Shown here: positions 47,434 to 56,904 of the stretch, piece after piece | Layout: each line of letters begins with the position of its first letter | Position numbering within the stretch: the first letter of the stretch is position 1 | NCBI RefSeq assembly: GCF_000160075.2 | Contig: NZ_KI535340.1 | Span: 1,389,396-1,453,395 of the forward strand | Direction of reading: 5' to 3' | Origin: Abiotrophia defectiva ATCC 49176 | GTDB taxonomy: Bacteria; Bacillota; Bacilli; Lactobacillales; Aerococcaceae | DNA length: 64,000 bases | Program-made: the position numbers and the translations under genes | Notes under the pieces: generated by a model | Told to the model about the DNA's origin: nothing | The model's input: the letters and a program-made list of their open reading frames with translations, nothing else | Database searches by the model: none

Positions 47434-48339
47434 GTGAGTAAAGAAGCATTCAAATCGGGGTTTGTAGCCATTATTGGTCGTCCTAATGTGGGTAAGTCAA
47501 CCTTGCTGAACCGTTTTGTGGGGCAGAAGATTGCTATTATGTCCGATAAAGCTCAGACCACTCGGAATCGAATCCAGGGGGTCTTAACAACTGACCAGGC
47601 TCAAATTGTTTTCATCGATACACCGGGTATTCATAAGCCTAAACATGCCTTAGGTGATTTCATGGTCAACACGGCTTATAGCGCCCTCAAAGGGGTAGAT
47701 GCCGTCTTGTTTGTGGTCAATGCTGCCGAAAAGATGGGGCCTGGTGACCGTTTAATTATGGAGCGTATTCAAAACGTTAAGGTACCTGTTTTTTTAGTCA
47801 TCAATAAGATTGACTTAGTCAAACCTGATGATTTACTGCCTATTATTGAAGGCTATCAAGCAGTCAGAAGCTTTGACCAAGTCTTTCCAATTTCGGCTAC
47901 TCAAGGTAACAATGTACCGGAATTGGTGGCTAAGTTGCAAGAAGCCCTACCGGAAGGACCTAAGTACTATCCTGATAGTCAGATTATGGACCATCCCGAA
48001 TATTTCGTTGTGGCTGAATTTATCCGTGAAAAAATCTTATTGTTAACCCAAGAAGAGATTCCTCATTCCGTTGCCGTTCAAGTTCAAAGCATGCAACGCA
48101 ACGAGAATGGCAAGATTGAAGTTCAAGCTTCTATTATTGTCGAACGCAAGAGCCAAAAGGGAATTATCATTGGGGCTGGAGGTCAAATGATTAAGAAAAT
48201 CGGCCAATTGGCCCGGCGTGATATTGAACAATTATTGGATGACAAGGTTTATTTAGATTTGTGGGTCAAGGTTCAAAAGAATTGGCGCGATCGTCAAACC
48301 AATCTGAGTGACTTTGGCTATCGTCCAGATAACTACTAG
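47434..48339 (+). CDS. era: GTPase Era
   Basis: A 301-residue essential GTPase that binds the 3' end of 16S rRNA during 30S assembly. It has P-loop [13 protein letters not shown]3 DTPGIHKP, G4 NKID and the C-terminal KH domain with [15 protein letters not shown]. It starts at a GTG. Together with YbeY upstream it suits a 16S rRNA maturation role. recO follows after 29 bases. Confidence 0.97.
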   Translation: MSKEAFKSGFVAIIGRPNVGKSTLLNRFVGQKIAIMSDKAQTTRNRIQGVLTTDQAQIVFIDTPGIHKPKHALGDFMVNTAYSALKGVDAVLFVVNAAEKMGPGDRLIMERIQNVKVPVFLVINKIDLVKPDDLLPIIEGYQAVRSFDQVFPISATQGNNVPELVAKLQEALPEGPKYYPDSQIMDHPEYFVVAEFIREKILLLTQEEIPHSVAVQVQSMQRNENGKIEVQASIIVERKSQKGIIIGAGGQMIKKIGQLARRDIEQLLDDKVYLDLWVKVQKNWRDRQTNLSDFGYRPDNY

Positions 48340-48368
48340 ACAGATGAATTAAGAAGGGAGGAGGGGGC

Positions 48369-49127
48369 ATGAATGAACGATTTGAGGGCATTGTCCTCTT
48401 CAAGCGCCCTCACCGCGAACATGATGGCTTGGTTAAAATCTTCACCCAAGAGTTTGGGACCAAGATGTTCTTTGTTCGCGGTCTTTACCGGGGCCATCAT
48501 CGGCTGACAAGCGCCTGCCTTCCTATGACCCATCATGCCTATATTGGTGACATTCAAGATGAAGGGCTCTCTTTTCTGAAAGAAAGTCAGCCGATTCAGC
48601 TCTTCCAAGCTCTGCAACAGGATATGCTACTTCAGGCTTATGGCATTTATGTCCTACAACTAGTAGATGCCGCACTGGAAGATAATCAAGCCAATCCCAA
48701 AGTCTATCAGCTTCTCTTACAAGTGCTAGAGGCCTTAAACCAAGGCTTAACCGCTCAAGTCATTGTGGCTTATCTTGAGATTCATTTACTGCCTATCTTT
48801 GGCATTCATATTCAGTGGGCTTCTTGTGCCACATGTCAAACCAATGATCGACCGCTAAGGTTCAGCCTTAAGCGTCAAGCCGTCTTGTGTGACCGCCATG
48901 CCTTTTTGGATGTTCATTGCCTACCTGTTTCCAGTCGAGCAGTACACGTGGCCCGACGTCTATCCCAAGTGGATTTGAAACAAATCCAGAACATTAACTT
49001 AAGTGATCAGACGCTTAAGGATCTGCGAACACTCATGGATGCTATCTATCAAGAATATGTCGGTATTCGTCTCAAGAGTAAATCCTATTTGGATCAGATT
49101 AGCCAGTTGGAGTGGCCTAGTGCTTAG
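48369..49127 (+). CDS. recO: DNA repair protein RecO
   Basis: A 252-residue RecF-pathway protein, which loads RecA on SSB-coated DNA. It has an N-terminal OB fold (residues about 1-80, GIVLFKRPHREHDGLVKIFT) and a helical domain with a cysteine site (CATC, then C about 25 residues later) typical of RecO. A purine-rich SD (GGGAGGAGGGGG) lies upstream. It is the end of the conserved phoH-to-recO run; glyQS, which follows recO in Bacillus, lies 40 kb away in this window. Confidence 0.93.
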   Translation: MNERFEGIVLFKRPHREHDGLVKIFTQEFGTKMFFVRGLYRGHHRLTSACLPMTHHAYIGDIQDEGLSFLKESQPIQLFQALQQDMLLQAYGIYVLQLVDAALEDNQANPKVYQLLLQVLEALNQGLTAQVIVAYLEIHLLPIFGIHIQWASCATCQTNDRPLRFSLKRQAVLCDRHAFLDVHCLPVSSRAVHVARRLSQVDLKQIQNINLSDQTLKDLRTLMDAIYQEYVGIRLKSKSYLDQISQLEWPSA

Positions 49128-49303
49128 TTTAGCCTTTTCCATCCTAAAATTGGTGATCAACTTATAACAAATATCCTAGGTTCGAGTCAGTTAGCAATGC
49201 CCTAAAAGTTTAAGAATTAGGAAATCAGGTGAATAATTCGCCTTTTCGTGGTAAAATAGGTGGAGACAAATTTCAATTAGCAAAAAATGCTAGGGGAGGT
49301 TCC
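49128..49303 (+). promoter_or_regulatory. intergenic region with probable promoter of the polysaccharide cassette
   Basis: A 176-base gap after recO. An extended -10 candidate, TGGTAAAAT (TAAAAT 49252-49257), lies about 47 bases before the flippase start. I see no clear -35 and no strong terminator for recO. Confidence 0.45.
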
Positions 49304-50788
49304 ATGAAAAACATCAAAACCAATGCCCTCGCGAATTTCTTAGTGCGATTTGCGAACGTAGTGGTGCCTGTCCTCACAGGAACCTATATTAACCGGGTCT
49401 TCCAAAACTCGGTAGAATATAACTACTTTAATGCTGGCGACACGCTGATGAACATTTTCTTACCATTTGCCTCTTTAGGGGTTTATTATTTTGGTGTCCG
49501 CCAAATTAGTAAGGTCAAGCATGATCGTGATCAGGTCAATTACTTCTTCTCGAGCCTGTTCTACATTACGGTTATTTCATCCATCCTAACGACGCTATTC
49601 TATGTGGGCTATGTCTATGCGACCGTTCACCAGAAGAGTCAGTTGGCAATTTACTTAGTTTTGGGAAGTCAGATTCTATCTAGCTTCCTCTATATTGAGT
49701 GGATGGTGGAGGCCTTCGAGAATTATCGCTTTATCTTAATTAAGACCATCATCTTGCGGATTATTATGATTGTGGCGCTCTTTGGATTTGTTAGAACAGC
49801 CGAGGATATTATCATTTATGCAATGGTCATGTCTGGCGCTCAAATTCTCAACTATCTCTTCGGTTTTGTCTGGATTAAGCGTCAAGTCAAGCTAGTCAAG
49901 GTCAAGGTTAAAGACATGCTGTCCATGATTCTGCCTTTAATTAGTTTGCTACTTATGTCCAGTGCTGTGACCCTATATACGGCTTTGGACAAGCTCTTCC
50001 TATCCTATACAGATTCAGAGGATGCCGTCAGCCTTTATAGCCAAGGCCAAAAAATTTCAACTATGATCGCGACTCTGATTAGTAGTCCGATTTCGGTGAG
50101 TATCCCGCGCTTAGGGTACTACCTAGGCCAGAATAACCGTCAAGCCTATGACAACCTAGTCTATAAAGGGGCACGTCTCTTTGCCTTCTTGATTGCGCCA
50201 ATTAGTTTAGGGCTCTTCATAACAGGCGATTATGCTGTCTTGCTTTATGGTGGGGGCGCCTATATGGGAGCCGCGACTGTAACAGCTATCTTCGGGATTC
50301 GGAGTATTACTTGGTCTATTGAGACCCTTCTCGCTAATCAGATTATCTTCATTCATGGCTATGAACGGAGTTTGACCCTTTATTATTTCGCCTGTGGCTT
50401 ACTCAACCTAGCCTTCAAGTTCCTACTCCTTAATATGCATTTCTCATCTCCAGAAATCTATATCTTAACCACTTGGTTGTCAGAAGGAGTCCTAATTGCT
50501 CTCGAAATCTACTTTATCAAACGTCATGGCTTAATTAAGTTAAAACCTGTGATTGGCAGTTTCTTACGCTATGGGCTGATTGCTGCAGGGTTTATCCCAA
50601 TCAGCATAGTGGTTAACGCACTATCTCCAGTGCGAATGACGCATTTAAACTTCGCCGTCTTAGTAAACCTTGCAATTCTAATGACCTTATGCGGGGTGTA
50701 TTACATTGCAGCCCTTTGGTTACTTAAGGATCCAGTGCTGACCGGTATGGTAGAAGCAGTCGGCAATAAATTAAGAAGAAGGGGATAG
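49304..50788 (+). CDS. polysaccharide flippase (Wzx-like, MOP superfamily)
   Basis: A 494-residue membrane protein with twelve to fourteen predicted helices. The pattern NALANFLVRFANVVVPVLTGTYI at the N-terminus fits the polysaccharide_synt family of lipid-linked oligosaccharide flippases. The frame extends upstream to 49229, but the SD GGGGAGG selects the ATG at 49304. It is the first of four closely spaced genes (GT2, polymerase-LicD fusion, LicD), so it probably moves a repeat unit across the membrane for surface polymer assembly. Confidence 0.88.
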   Translation: MKNIKTNALANFLVRFANVVVPVLTGTYINRVFQNSVEYNYFNAGDTLMNIFLPFASLGVYYFGVRQISKVKHDRDQVNYFFSSLFYITVISSILTTLFYVGYVYATVHQKSQLAIYLVLGSQILSSFLYIEWMVEAFENYRFILIKTIILRIIMIVALFGFVRTAEDIIIYAMVMSGAQILNYLFGFVWIKRQVKLVKVKVKDMLSMILPLISLLLMSSAVTLYTALDKLFLSYTDSEDAVSLYSQGQKISTMIATLISSPISVSIPRLGYYLGQNNRQAYDNLVYKGARLFAFLIAPISLGLFITGDYAVLLYGGGAYMGAATVTAIFGIRSITWSIETLLANQIIFIHGYERSLTLYYFACGLLNLAFKFLLLNMHFSSPEIYILTTWLSEGVLIALEIYFIKRHGLIKLKPVIGSFLRYGLIAAGFIPISIVVNALSPVRMTHLNFAVLVNLAILMTLCGVYYIAALWLLKDPVLTGMVEAVGNKLRRRG

Positions 50789-50791
50789 ACC

Positions 50792-51772
50792 ATGTCAGAT
50801 TTAATTACGGTTGTTGTGCCGGTTTACAATGTTGAATCTTACTTAGAGCGTTGTGTGACTAGCATTCGCAATCAAAGTCATACCAACCTTGAAATTCTGC
50901 TAGTCAATGATGGCTCTACAGATAAGAGTTTAGAAATCTGTCAGCGTCTAGAGCAAGAAGATCAACGTATTCGCCTGATTTCGCAGGTTAATGGCGGTTT
51001 ATCGGCTGCAAGAAATACGGGCATTGCTCAAGCCAAAGGGCAGTACATTGCCTTTATTGATAGTGATGATGTTATTTCTTTGGATATGATGAAGACTCTT
51101 TATCAAGAGATGGTCTCTGCCCAAGCAGACTTGGCCATGTGCTCTCACTATGATATTTATGATGACCAGATTCCAAGCGGACCAGAAGCAGAAGCACAGA
51201 CTTGGATCTATACAGCCAAAGAGGCTATTGGTCATGTCATGGCGGCTAAAGGCTTTACGGTCATGGCCCCAACTAAACTCTATAAGCGTTCACTCTTCGA
51301 TGACTTGAATTTTGAGTTAGGTAAGATTGCTGAAGATGCCTTCATCATGATTCGCTTGCTAGCCAAGTGTCAGCGAGTGGTGGCGACGGATGCTAAGCTC
51401 TATTACTATATGCATCGACCAAATAGCATTACCACTCAAAAGTTCTCACTAAAGTTCCTCAATGTGATTGAGGCTTATCAACAAAACTATGAAATTATCA
51501 AACGGGACTACCCAGATTTGTTGCCAGTTGCCATGACTCGGCTTTATTGGGCGCATTTCTATGTCTACGATCGTTTGTTGCTGGATTCAGACTATCAAGA
51601 TGAAAGTCTTAAAAAACGCCTACGGTCCTATCTAACAGACCACTTTTGGCAGATCATGCGTGATCCGCTTTTCACCAAAGGGCGTAAACTTAGTATGCTT
51701 GCTTTACAGATTAGTCCTGCTCTCTATAAGCAAATCATTAGTAAGAAATACAAAAAGGAGTTGCATGGATAA
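50792..51772 (+). CDS. family 2 glycosyltransferase
   Basis: A 326-residue GT-A glycosyltransferase. It begins TVVVPVYNVESYLERCV, then has LVNDGSTDKS and the DxD-type FIDSDDVIS, so the nucleotide-sugar site is intact. The C-terminal part is less conserved. Donor and acceptor cannot be predicted. It lies 3 bases after the flippase gene and directly abuts the polymerase-LicD fusion gene. Confidence 0.92.
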   Translation: MSDLITVVVPVYNVESYLERCVTSIRNQSHTNLEILLVNDGSTDKSLEICQRLEQEDQRIRLISQVNGGLSAARNTGIAQAKGQYIAFIDSDDVISLDMMKTLYQEMVSAQADLAMCSHYDIYDDQIPSGPEAEAQTWIYTAKEAIGHVMAAKGFTVMAPTKLYKRSLFDDLNFELGKIAEDAFIMIRLLAKCQRVVATDAKLYYYMHRPNSITTQKFSLKFLNVIEAYQQNYEIIKRDYPDLLPVAMTRLYWAHFYVYDRLLLDSDYQDESLKKRLRSYLTDHFWQIMRDPLFTKGRKLSMLALQISPALYKQIISKKYKKELHG

Positions 51773-53950
51773 ATGATACGATTAGATTGGATTGAGAAAC
51801 ATTACTACCAAATCAATACTTGCTTTCTTTTAGCATTGATGATGTATTGTATGGCAGGGTTGATTGTACCCTTACAATTTCTCAGTGCCCATCCTTTAGT
51901 ATATGGTACCATCACCTTGATAGGGTGCTTATTAGGGCTCTATAATTTATTATCCAAGAAGGTTCATCTCAAACTTAGCTTACTACCGTGGCTAGTTGCC
52001 TTCTTCCTCTTGAATATTGTGACAAGTCTCTTGGTAGTCAACTTTGGTTATATGGCAAACTTCAAGAATATGGTCATATTCTTCCTTTATTTCTTTGCCA
52101 TTTACCCAATCTTTATTAATTTGGGTCAAGGACAAGCCAAGCGCTTGCTGTATAACATGTTCTGGCTAGTCGTCATCGTGAATACTATCGGGGATTTGAT
52201 TTCCATTGGGCAATTCGTGGCCTTGATTGGCTATCATGTTAGCGACTATAAAGGTTTAATTATTCGTCAAGGCTTTATTGAGTCGCGATTATTTGGGATT
52301 TTGGCTAGCCCTAACTATTTGGCAATCATCTCGCTCTTAGTAGTTCTCTTCCTCTTAAGCCAATGGCGTAAGAATCAAGTGACTTGGATGAAAGTGGCAA
52401 TCGTCTCGTCTATTGTCATTAACTTCGTTTACATTGTCTTATCTGGTTCTAGAACGGCCTTGCTATGCTTACTAGCAGCGACCTTGATTTATAGTATGGT
52501 CAACATTTCCGGTTGGCAGTTGAAGAAACGTTTCTTAACTATCTGTGTGGTCTTTGCTGCTATTGGGGTCGGAGTCTACAGTGTTGACACAGTAGGGGAG
52601 TTTTACTTACAACAATCAGGTGGTATTCGCATTCTCAACGATGAAGCCAGCGTGACAGGTAATCAAAAGGTCACCACTGGTGAAGGGACTTTGAAACGGT
52701 CAGATACTGAAGAAACCAATATCTCTAACAACCGTTTCGATATTTGGAAGTCAACCTTGGCTTTAGTCCCTTACCGTCCGGTCTTAGGGTTTTCTTCAGG
52801 GAACTGGCACAGTGTAGCTAAGTCTTATGATGCCAATAGTTATGTGGTTAAGCAGCACTATTTGACTCATAATGGATATATTGAAGTCCTATTCTACAAT
52901 GGTATCTTAGGTTTTATCACCTTAGGCTTCTTTATCTTGTCATCTACAAAGCGCCTTTTAGCCAAATGGTGGGCCCTCAACAAGAAAGGAGTTAGCCGCC
53001 AGGATTTAGATATGATTCTAGCCATGATGGCCGTCATCTTTACTTCTAACTTGTTCTTGAGTTCGACCTTATACGGGATTTCTTTCTTAGGTGTCATTCT
53101 ATTTGCTATCTTAGGCTATTACGAAGCAGTTATAGCCAAGGATTATGCCGGTTATCGTCAGTTGAATGACCAAGAAGTTCGTCAGGTTGAACTTGAAATC
53201 ATGGACTATATCCATGCCATTTGTCAACGTGAGAAAATCCAATATAGCTTAGCTTATGGAACTTTACTGGGAGCTGTTCGCCATCAAGGCTTCATTCCTT
53301 GGGATGATGATATGGATATTGCCTTGGTTCGTTCTGAGTATGAGCGTCTCTATCAAGCCATTAAGGCAGACCGCCACCCCGTTTACCAGGTGACGGGCTT
53401 CCAAGATGTTTGGCATTATCCTTTCCCATTTTATCGTGTGGTCGATAAGCGTACTTTCTATGAAAATAATACTTTGGCATGGCCAAGTAAATTAGGCATC
53501 TGCGTAGATGTCTTCCCCTTTGACCATGCTAAGGGAGACCAAGCAAAAATGGACCGCCTTGATCAGTTGCGGCAACTCTCTGCCTATTCTTGGAATGGCA
53601 TTCGTAATGAAGAGGGCGGCTTAGGTAACCTTATTCGCTATGCCGTTAATTTCTTCTTCCGTCTCTTGCCACCTCGTATTTGGAACCAAAAAATGGACCA
53701 ATTAGCACAGAAGGGGAGCGACTCTAATCGACTTGATTATTTGATGGAGAAGAAGCGGCGCGATACAAGTTTTGCTAAGACGGCACATGAACAGGTTCAA
53801 GAGGCTGTATTTGAAAACCGTCGCTATAAAATTCTTTCAGATTACGATCAGGTTCTAACGGCTATTTATGGAGCAGATTACATGCAATTGCCTGCAGAAG
53901 AAGACCGCGTCCAACATGCGCCATTTACTGCTTACAGGGAGGAAGCCTAA
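51773..53950 (+). CDS. O-antigen-ligase/polymerase-like protein fused to a LicD domain
   Basis: A 725-residue protein with two parts. Residues 1 to about 460 form a multi-pass membrane domain (around ten helices) with a large extracytoplasmic loop (about residues 270-365). This resembles Wzy polymerases and O-antigen ligases (LSGSRTALLCLL, GFSSGNWHS). Residues about 470-725 form a LicD nucleotidyltransferase-fold domain with LAYGTLLGAVRHQGFIPWDD starting at residue 493 and the acidic DDDMDIAL. LicD enzymes transfer phosphocholine or related groups to glycans. The continuous frame argues for a real fusion. Confidence 0.82.
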   Translation: MIRLDWIEKHYYQINTCFLLALMMYCMAGLIVPLQFLSAHPLVYGTITLIGCLLGLYNLLSKKVHLKLSLLPWLVAFFLLNIVTSLLVVNFGYMANFKNMVIFFLYFFAIYPIFINLGQGQAKRLLYNMFWLVVIVNTIGDLISIGQFVALIGYHVSDYKGLIIRQGFIESRLFGILASPNYLAIISLLVVLFLLSQWRKNQVTWMKVAIVSSIVINFVYIVLSGSRTALLCLLAATLIYSMVNISGWQLKKRFLTICVVFAAIGVGVYSVDTVGEFYLQQSGGIRILNDEASVTGNQKVTTGEGTLKRSDTEETNISNNRFDIWKSTLALVPYRPVLGFSSGNWHSVAKSYDANSYVVKQHYLTHNGYIEVLFYNGILGFITLGFFILSSTKRLLAKWWALNKKGVSRQDLDMILAMMAVIFTSNLFLSSTLYGISFLGVILFAILGYYEAVIAKDYAGYRQLNDQEVRQVELEIMDYIHAICQREKIQYSLAYGTLLGAVRHQGFIPWDDDMDIALVRSEYERLYQAIKADRHPVYQVTGFQDVWHYPFPFYRVVDKRTFYENNTLAWPSKLGICVDVFPFDHAKGDQAKMDRLDQLRQLSAYSWNGIRNEEGGLGNLIRYAVNFFFRLLPPRIWNQKMDQLAQKGSDSNRLDYLMEKKRRDTSFAKTAHEQVQEAVFENRRYKILSDYDQVLTAIYGADYMQLPAEEDRVQHAPFTAYREEA

Positions 53951-54667
53951 ATGTCACTTATGCAATGGGCTAAACGGAGTTTGGCTAGCCTTTTAGGTAA
54001 ACACAAGGATAGCATTAAAAAATTGCCGCTTATTAAGCAGTTAAATCAAAAGGCTAACAAAGAGCTAGATGAAGGGCGACAAGCCCTATTGAAGGCTAAT
54101 TTTGACCAAATTTTAGAGATTGTCTATGATCAAGACCACTTAAACTTTGATTTATGGTTGGATTTTGGTAGTCTACTAGGTTATTACCGTGAAGGTGGAC
54201 GCATTGAGCATGATATTGATATGGACTTTGCCCTCAAAGTCAGCGACTTAGAGGCCTTTGATGTCTATGAAGCTCATCTCTTAGCTAATGGCTTCCGTAA
54301 ACGCAAGGACTTTACCTATGAGGGAAAAGTGGTGGAAAGGGCTTATGATTTCAATGGGCTAAACATTGACTTTATCTTCTATGAGGCCACTGAGAGTCAT
54401 TTTACGAGTGTCACCATTGACTTTAAGATTAATGCCATTGGACAGCCAACGCGCTTGATGGCTTATCGCTATCAATTACCTCTGATGGAGATTGATTGGG
54501 CCAAGATTGAAGCGCATAAGGTCATGGTACCGCAAGATTGCCATCGCTATCTGTCCTTACTTTATGGCGCTGATTTTATGGAGCCAAACACTCACTATCA
54601 TTGGCAAGCTAACCCGATTTATCAGCAAGTTTCATCTCAACCAGCTCAAGTTAAGCTTTTGCCTTAA
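53951..54667 (+). CDS. LicD-like nucleotidyltransferase-fold protein
   Basis: A 238-residue soluble protein with the LicD/fukutin-like pattern: LWLDFGSLLGYYREGGRIEH followed by DIDMDFAL (acidic metal site), then ANGFRKRKDF. It is clearly different from the LicD half of the gene upstream. It abuts that gene directly and ends the cassette. Transfer of a phospho-linked group to the surface polymer is inferred from the family. No choline uptake or activation gene (licA, licB, licC) is in the window. Confidence 0.78.
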   Translation: MSLMQWAKRSLASLLGKHKDSIKKLPLIKQLNQKANKELDEGRQALLKANFDQILEIVYDQDHLNFDLWLDFGSLLGYYREGGRIEHDIDMDFALKVSDLEAFDVYEAHLLANGFRKRKDFTYEGKVVERAYDFNGLNIDFIFYEATESHFTSVTIDFKINAIGQPTRLMAYRYQLPLMEIDWAKIEAHKVMVPQDCHRYLSLLYGADFMEPNTHYHWQANPIYQQVSSQPAQVKLLP

Positions 54668-54675
54668 TGATGTAG

Positions 54676-54714
54676 AAAATCCCCGTCACTGAATTAATCA
54701 GTGACGGGGATTTT
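54676..54714. terminator. bidirectional terminator between the LicD gene and the minus-strand lipoprotein
   Basis: A 17-bp perfect stem (54676-54692 with 54698-54714), loop ATTAA, A-rich on one side and T-rich on the other, between converging genes. Confidence 0.9.
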
Positions 54715-54731
54715 GTGTTGTGCTATCTAGC

Positions 54732-56135
54732 CTAGCGATTGCCATTATTTTGATTCTGTTGCGTGTTCTGCATCTGTTGATTGGAACCCTGATTGATGGT
54801 TGGGTTATTGGTGTTGCTACCACTGACATCAATTCCTTCCGAATAATCACCATTAGCATTCCAGAGTAAGAACTCGTGAATATTATGTTTAGCTAGCGCA
54901 TTGATCTGTGCCTGAACCTGTAGGGTGCCGTATTCTTGATAGGTACCTACTGGTTTGCTAGAGTCGGTAAAGTCTTGAATCCAAGGACGACTGATTACCT
55001 TATTTTGAACGTTTTTAAGTACCTGCTCCTCTGAGAACATGTATTCATCAACTAACTCATAAGGATGTAAGTCAGGTAACTCAATTCCGAAGAAGGCTGT
55101 ACCCCAGTGAGAAGGGTAAATCATACTTGAAATAACATCCAATTGTTCGGCCATTTTAGCAAAGTCCTGACCAATCCCGGTTGTTTCAGTTTGACCACTG
55201 GTAACGGCTGTAATACCGAAGACGTCGGCACCAACTTTAACACCATATGGCGCAAGTTGTTCCTTGGCGAGTTTCAAGAAGTCGGTAATAGCCGCCACAC
55301 GGTCTTCACCTTCAATCTTATTACCACTAGCAGAAACATAGTTGCTGTAGTTGCCTTTGTCAAAACGTAAATCTTCAGCAAAAGTCTCAAAACCTTCTGG
55401 GAAGCGGACGTAGTCAAACTGGATTTCCTTGAAGCCCATCTTAGCTGCTGCAATGGAAACGTCAATGTTGTACTTCCAAACTTCTTCTAGGTAGGGGTTA
55501 ATGAACTGAGAGCCGTTGCCATCTGACCAGATATTGCCGGTCTCACGTGAATGGAAGGAAAGGTCTGGGTGTTTTTCTGCCATCATATTATCCTTGAAGG
55601 TAACAATACGAGCAATCGGATAGATTTGGTTGTCTTCCAAGGTCTTGAGAGCAGCTTTTAAATCAGCAACTTGGACAATGTTTTCTTTAACCATGGCATT
55701 GTCAGTGTCGATTTGGGTGACAATTTGGCCATAGTCATCCTTAAAGTCAATGACGGCTGTATTAAGGCCGTTACGTTTCATCATGGCGATGACTTTCTGG
55801 AATTTGGCTTCGTTGGCAATAATCTCTGGTGACAGATAGATACCTTTGACGCCATTTTGCGGGTAGGCGATATTAATCCCGCTATCGTAGAAGAGGGCTT
55901 TTGGTAGATTGGTTGGCGTATCTAGGATACGTCCTTCTTCTATCTTGATCCCTTCATAACGGTTAGTTTTGCCTTGGTTACGGCGATTGTTGAAGTCTGC
56001 AATCTCATCTGCTGAGTATTTAGACTGAACTTGGGGGAGCGACTGATAAGTCGTTTGGTTGGCTTCTTGCTTCTGACAAGCGGTCAAAAAGAGCATCAAG
56101 AGCAGCAAGAGAGCGCCGGATTTGACATATTTCAT
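54732..56135 (-). CDS. lipoprotein with glycoside-hydrolase-like DUF4015 domain
   Basis: A 467-residue exported protein. The signal peptide ends in a lipobox (LTAC, Cys20), so it is lipid-anchored. Residues about 90-410 match the DUF4015 putative glycoside hydrolase pattern (GIYLSPEI, TAVIDFKDDYGQI, EIQFDYVRFPEGF, ISSMIYPSHWG). The paired acidic residues in IDFKDD and FDYVRFPE may be catalytic. The last 30 residues are almost only N, Q, G, S and T. SD AGGAGG precedes the start. It is probably co-transcribed with the YkyA-like gene upstream on the same strand (16-base gap). Confidence 0.85.
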   Translation of the reverse strand: MKYVKSGALLLLLMLFLTACQKQEANQTTYQSLPQVQSKYSADEIADFNNRRNQGKTNRYEGIKIEEGRILDTPTNLPKALFYDSGINIAYPQNGVKGIYLSPEIIANEAKFQKVIAMMKRNGLNTAVIDFKDDYGQIVTQIDTDNAMVKENIVQVADLKAALKTLEDNQIYPIARIVTFKDNMMAEKHPDLSFHSRETGNIWSDGNGSQFINPYLEEVWKYNIDVSIAAAKMGFKEIQFDYVRFPEGFETFAEDLRFDKGNYSNYVSASGNKIEGEDRVAAITDFLKLAKEQLAPYGVKVGADVFGITAVTSGQTETTGIGQDFAKMAEQLDVISSMIYPSHWGTAFFGIELPDLHPYELVDEYMFSEEQVLKNVQNKVISRPWIQDFTDSSKPVGTYQEYGTLQVQAQINALAKHNIHEFLLWNANGDYSEGIDVSGSNTNNPTINQGSNQQMQNTQQNQNNGNR

Positions 56136-56151
56136 GCGTTACCTCCTGAGG

Positions 56152-56790
56152 CTATTTTTTCTGTTCTTTCAATTTCACTAGGTCAACCTTAAGATTGACT
56201 AAGTTGGCGTTGAGTTTCTCAAAATGGGGGAGGACCTTATCTAGATTCATCAGATTCGTCGTAGAGAGTGTGTTAACATTCTTTAAGACATCGAAGAATG
56301 ATTGGTAGTTAGATTCAGGATTAGCAATGGATTTAAAGGATTGAGATTCCAAGGCCAAGTTAGCCGTATAGTCGTTAACGTAGGTGGCTAAGTCCTGATC
56401 TAATTGGTTAATGGCACTATTAATGTCCTGGAATTTGTCAGTAGGGAGATTCTTATTATCGGTCCCTTGAGTTAATTCCTTCAGCATCTCTTGGAGATGG
56501 GTCCGTTTCTTATTAATACTTTCAAGATGTGATTTACGTTCCTGAATGTTTTTTTCAACTTGGCTATCATTAGAATTGAAAAGTGCCAAATTGTTTTGGC
56601 TTAAGTCTGTTTCAAAAGCTGCTTGCAAATTCTTTTCTTGCGTTTGAATTTCGGTTAAATCATTGATGATGCCCGTAGTATCTTCTTGAATCAAGCCAAC
56701 TGCTCGATCGACACGGGCCAAGGAATTATCACAGGCCGCGAGGAAAAGACAGCTACAGATCAAAATCAAAAGATATTTGATTCGCTTCAT
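56152..56790 (-). CDS. YkyA-like lipoprotein (putative cell-wall-binding)
   Basis: A 212-residue lipoprotein with a lipobox LAAC (Cys20) and a mostly helical, coiled-coil-rich body containing SLARVDRAVGLIQED and several charged heptads, matching the YkyA family. Function is unknown; wall binding has been proposed for the family. The frame extends upstream to 56814, but AAAGGAG before the ATG at 56790 fits best. It is the first gene of a two-gene minus-strand unit. Confidence 0.8.
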   Translation of the reverse strand: MKRIKYLLILICSCLFLAACDNSLARVDRAVGLIQEDTTGIINDLTEIQTQEKNLQAAFETDLSQNNLALFNSNDSQVEKNIQERKSHLESINKKRTHLQEMLKELTQGTDNKNLPTDKFQDINSAINQLDQDLATYVNDYTANLALESQSFKSIANPESNYQSFFDVLKNVNTLSTTNLMNLDKVLPHFEKLNANLVNLKVDLVKLKEQKK

Positions 56791-56864
56791 AAAGACTCCT
56801 TTGCTTTTTGTCACCTAGGTGTTTTCTTCACCATTTTGAGGTATAATAGTACTTATACTTCTTT

Positions 56865-56894
56865 ATTATACCAAAAAGAAAACGCATTTAACAA
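56865..56894 (-). promoter_or_regulatory. promoter of the YkyA-like / DUF4015 unit
   Basis: On the minus strand, TTGTTA (56889-56894), an 18-base spacer and TATAAT (56865-56870). A plus-strand TATAAT at 56842-56847 probably serves lspA, so the two promoters overlap face to face. Confidence 0.55.
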
Positions 56895-56904
56895 GGAGAA
56901 CGCT

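Noticed and set aside
49304-54667. Horizontally acquired genomic island
   Set aside because: No integrase, attachment repeat, tRNA or insertion sequence borders the cassette, and codon use looks like that of its neighbours by eye.
56686-56904. N-terminal extension of LspA by 73 residues
   Set aside because: It runs through the divergent promoter region and the YkyA-like gene, and only the ATG at 56905 has an SD.
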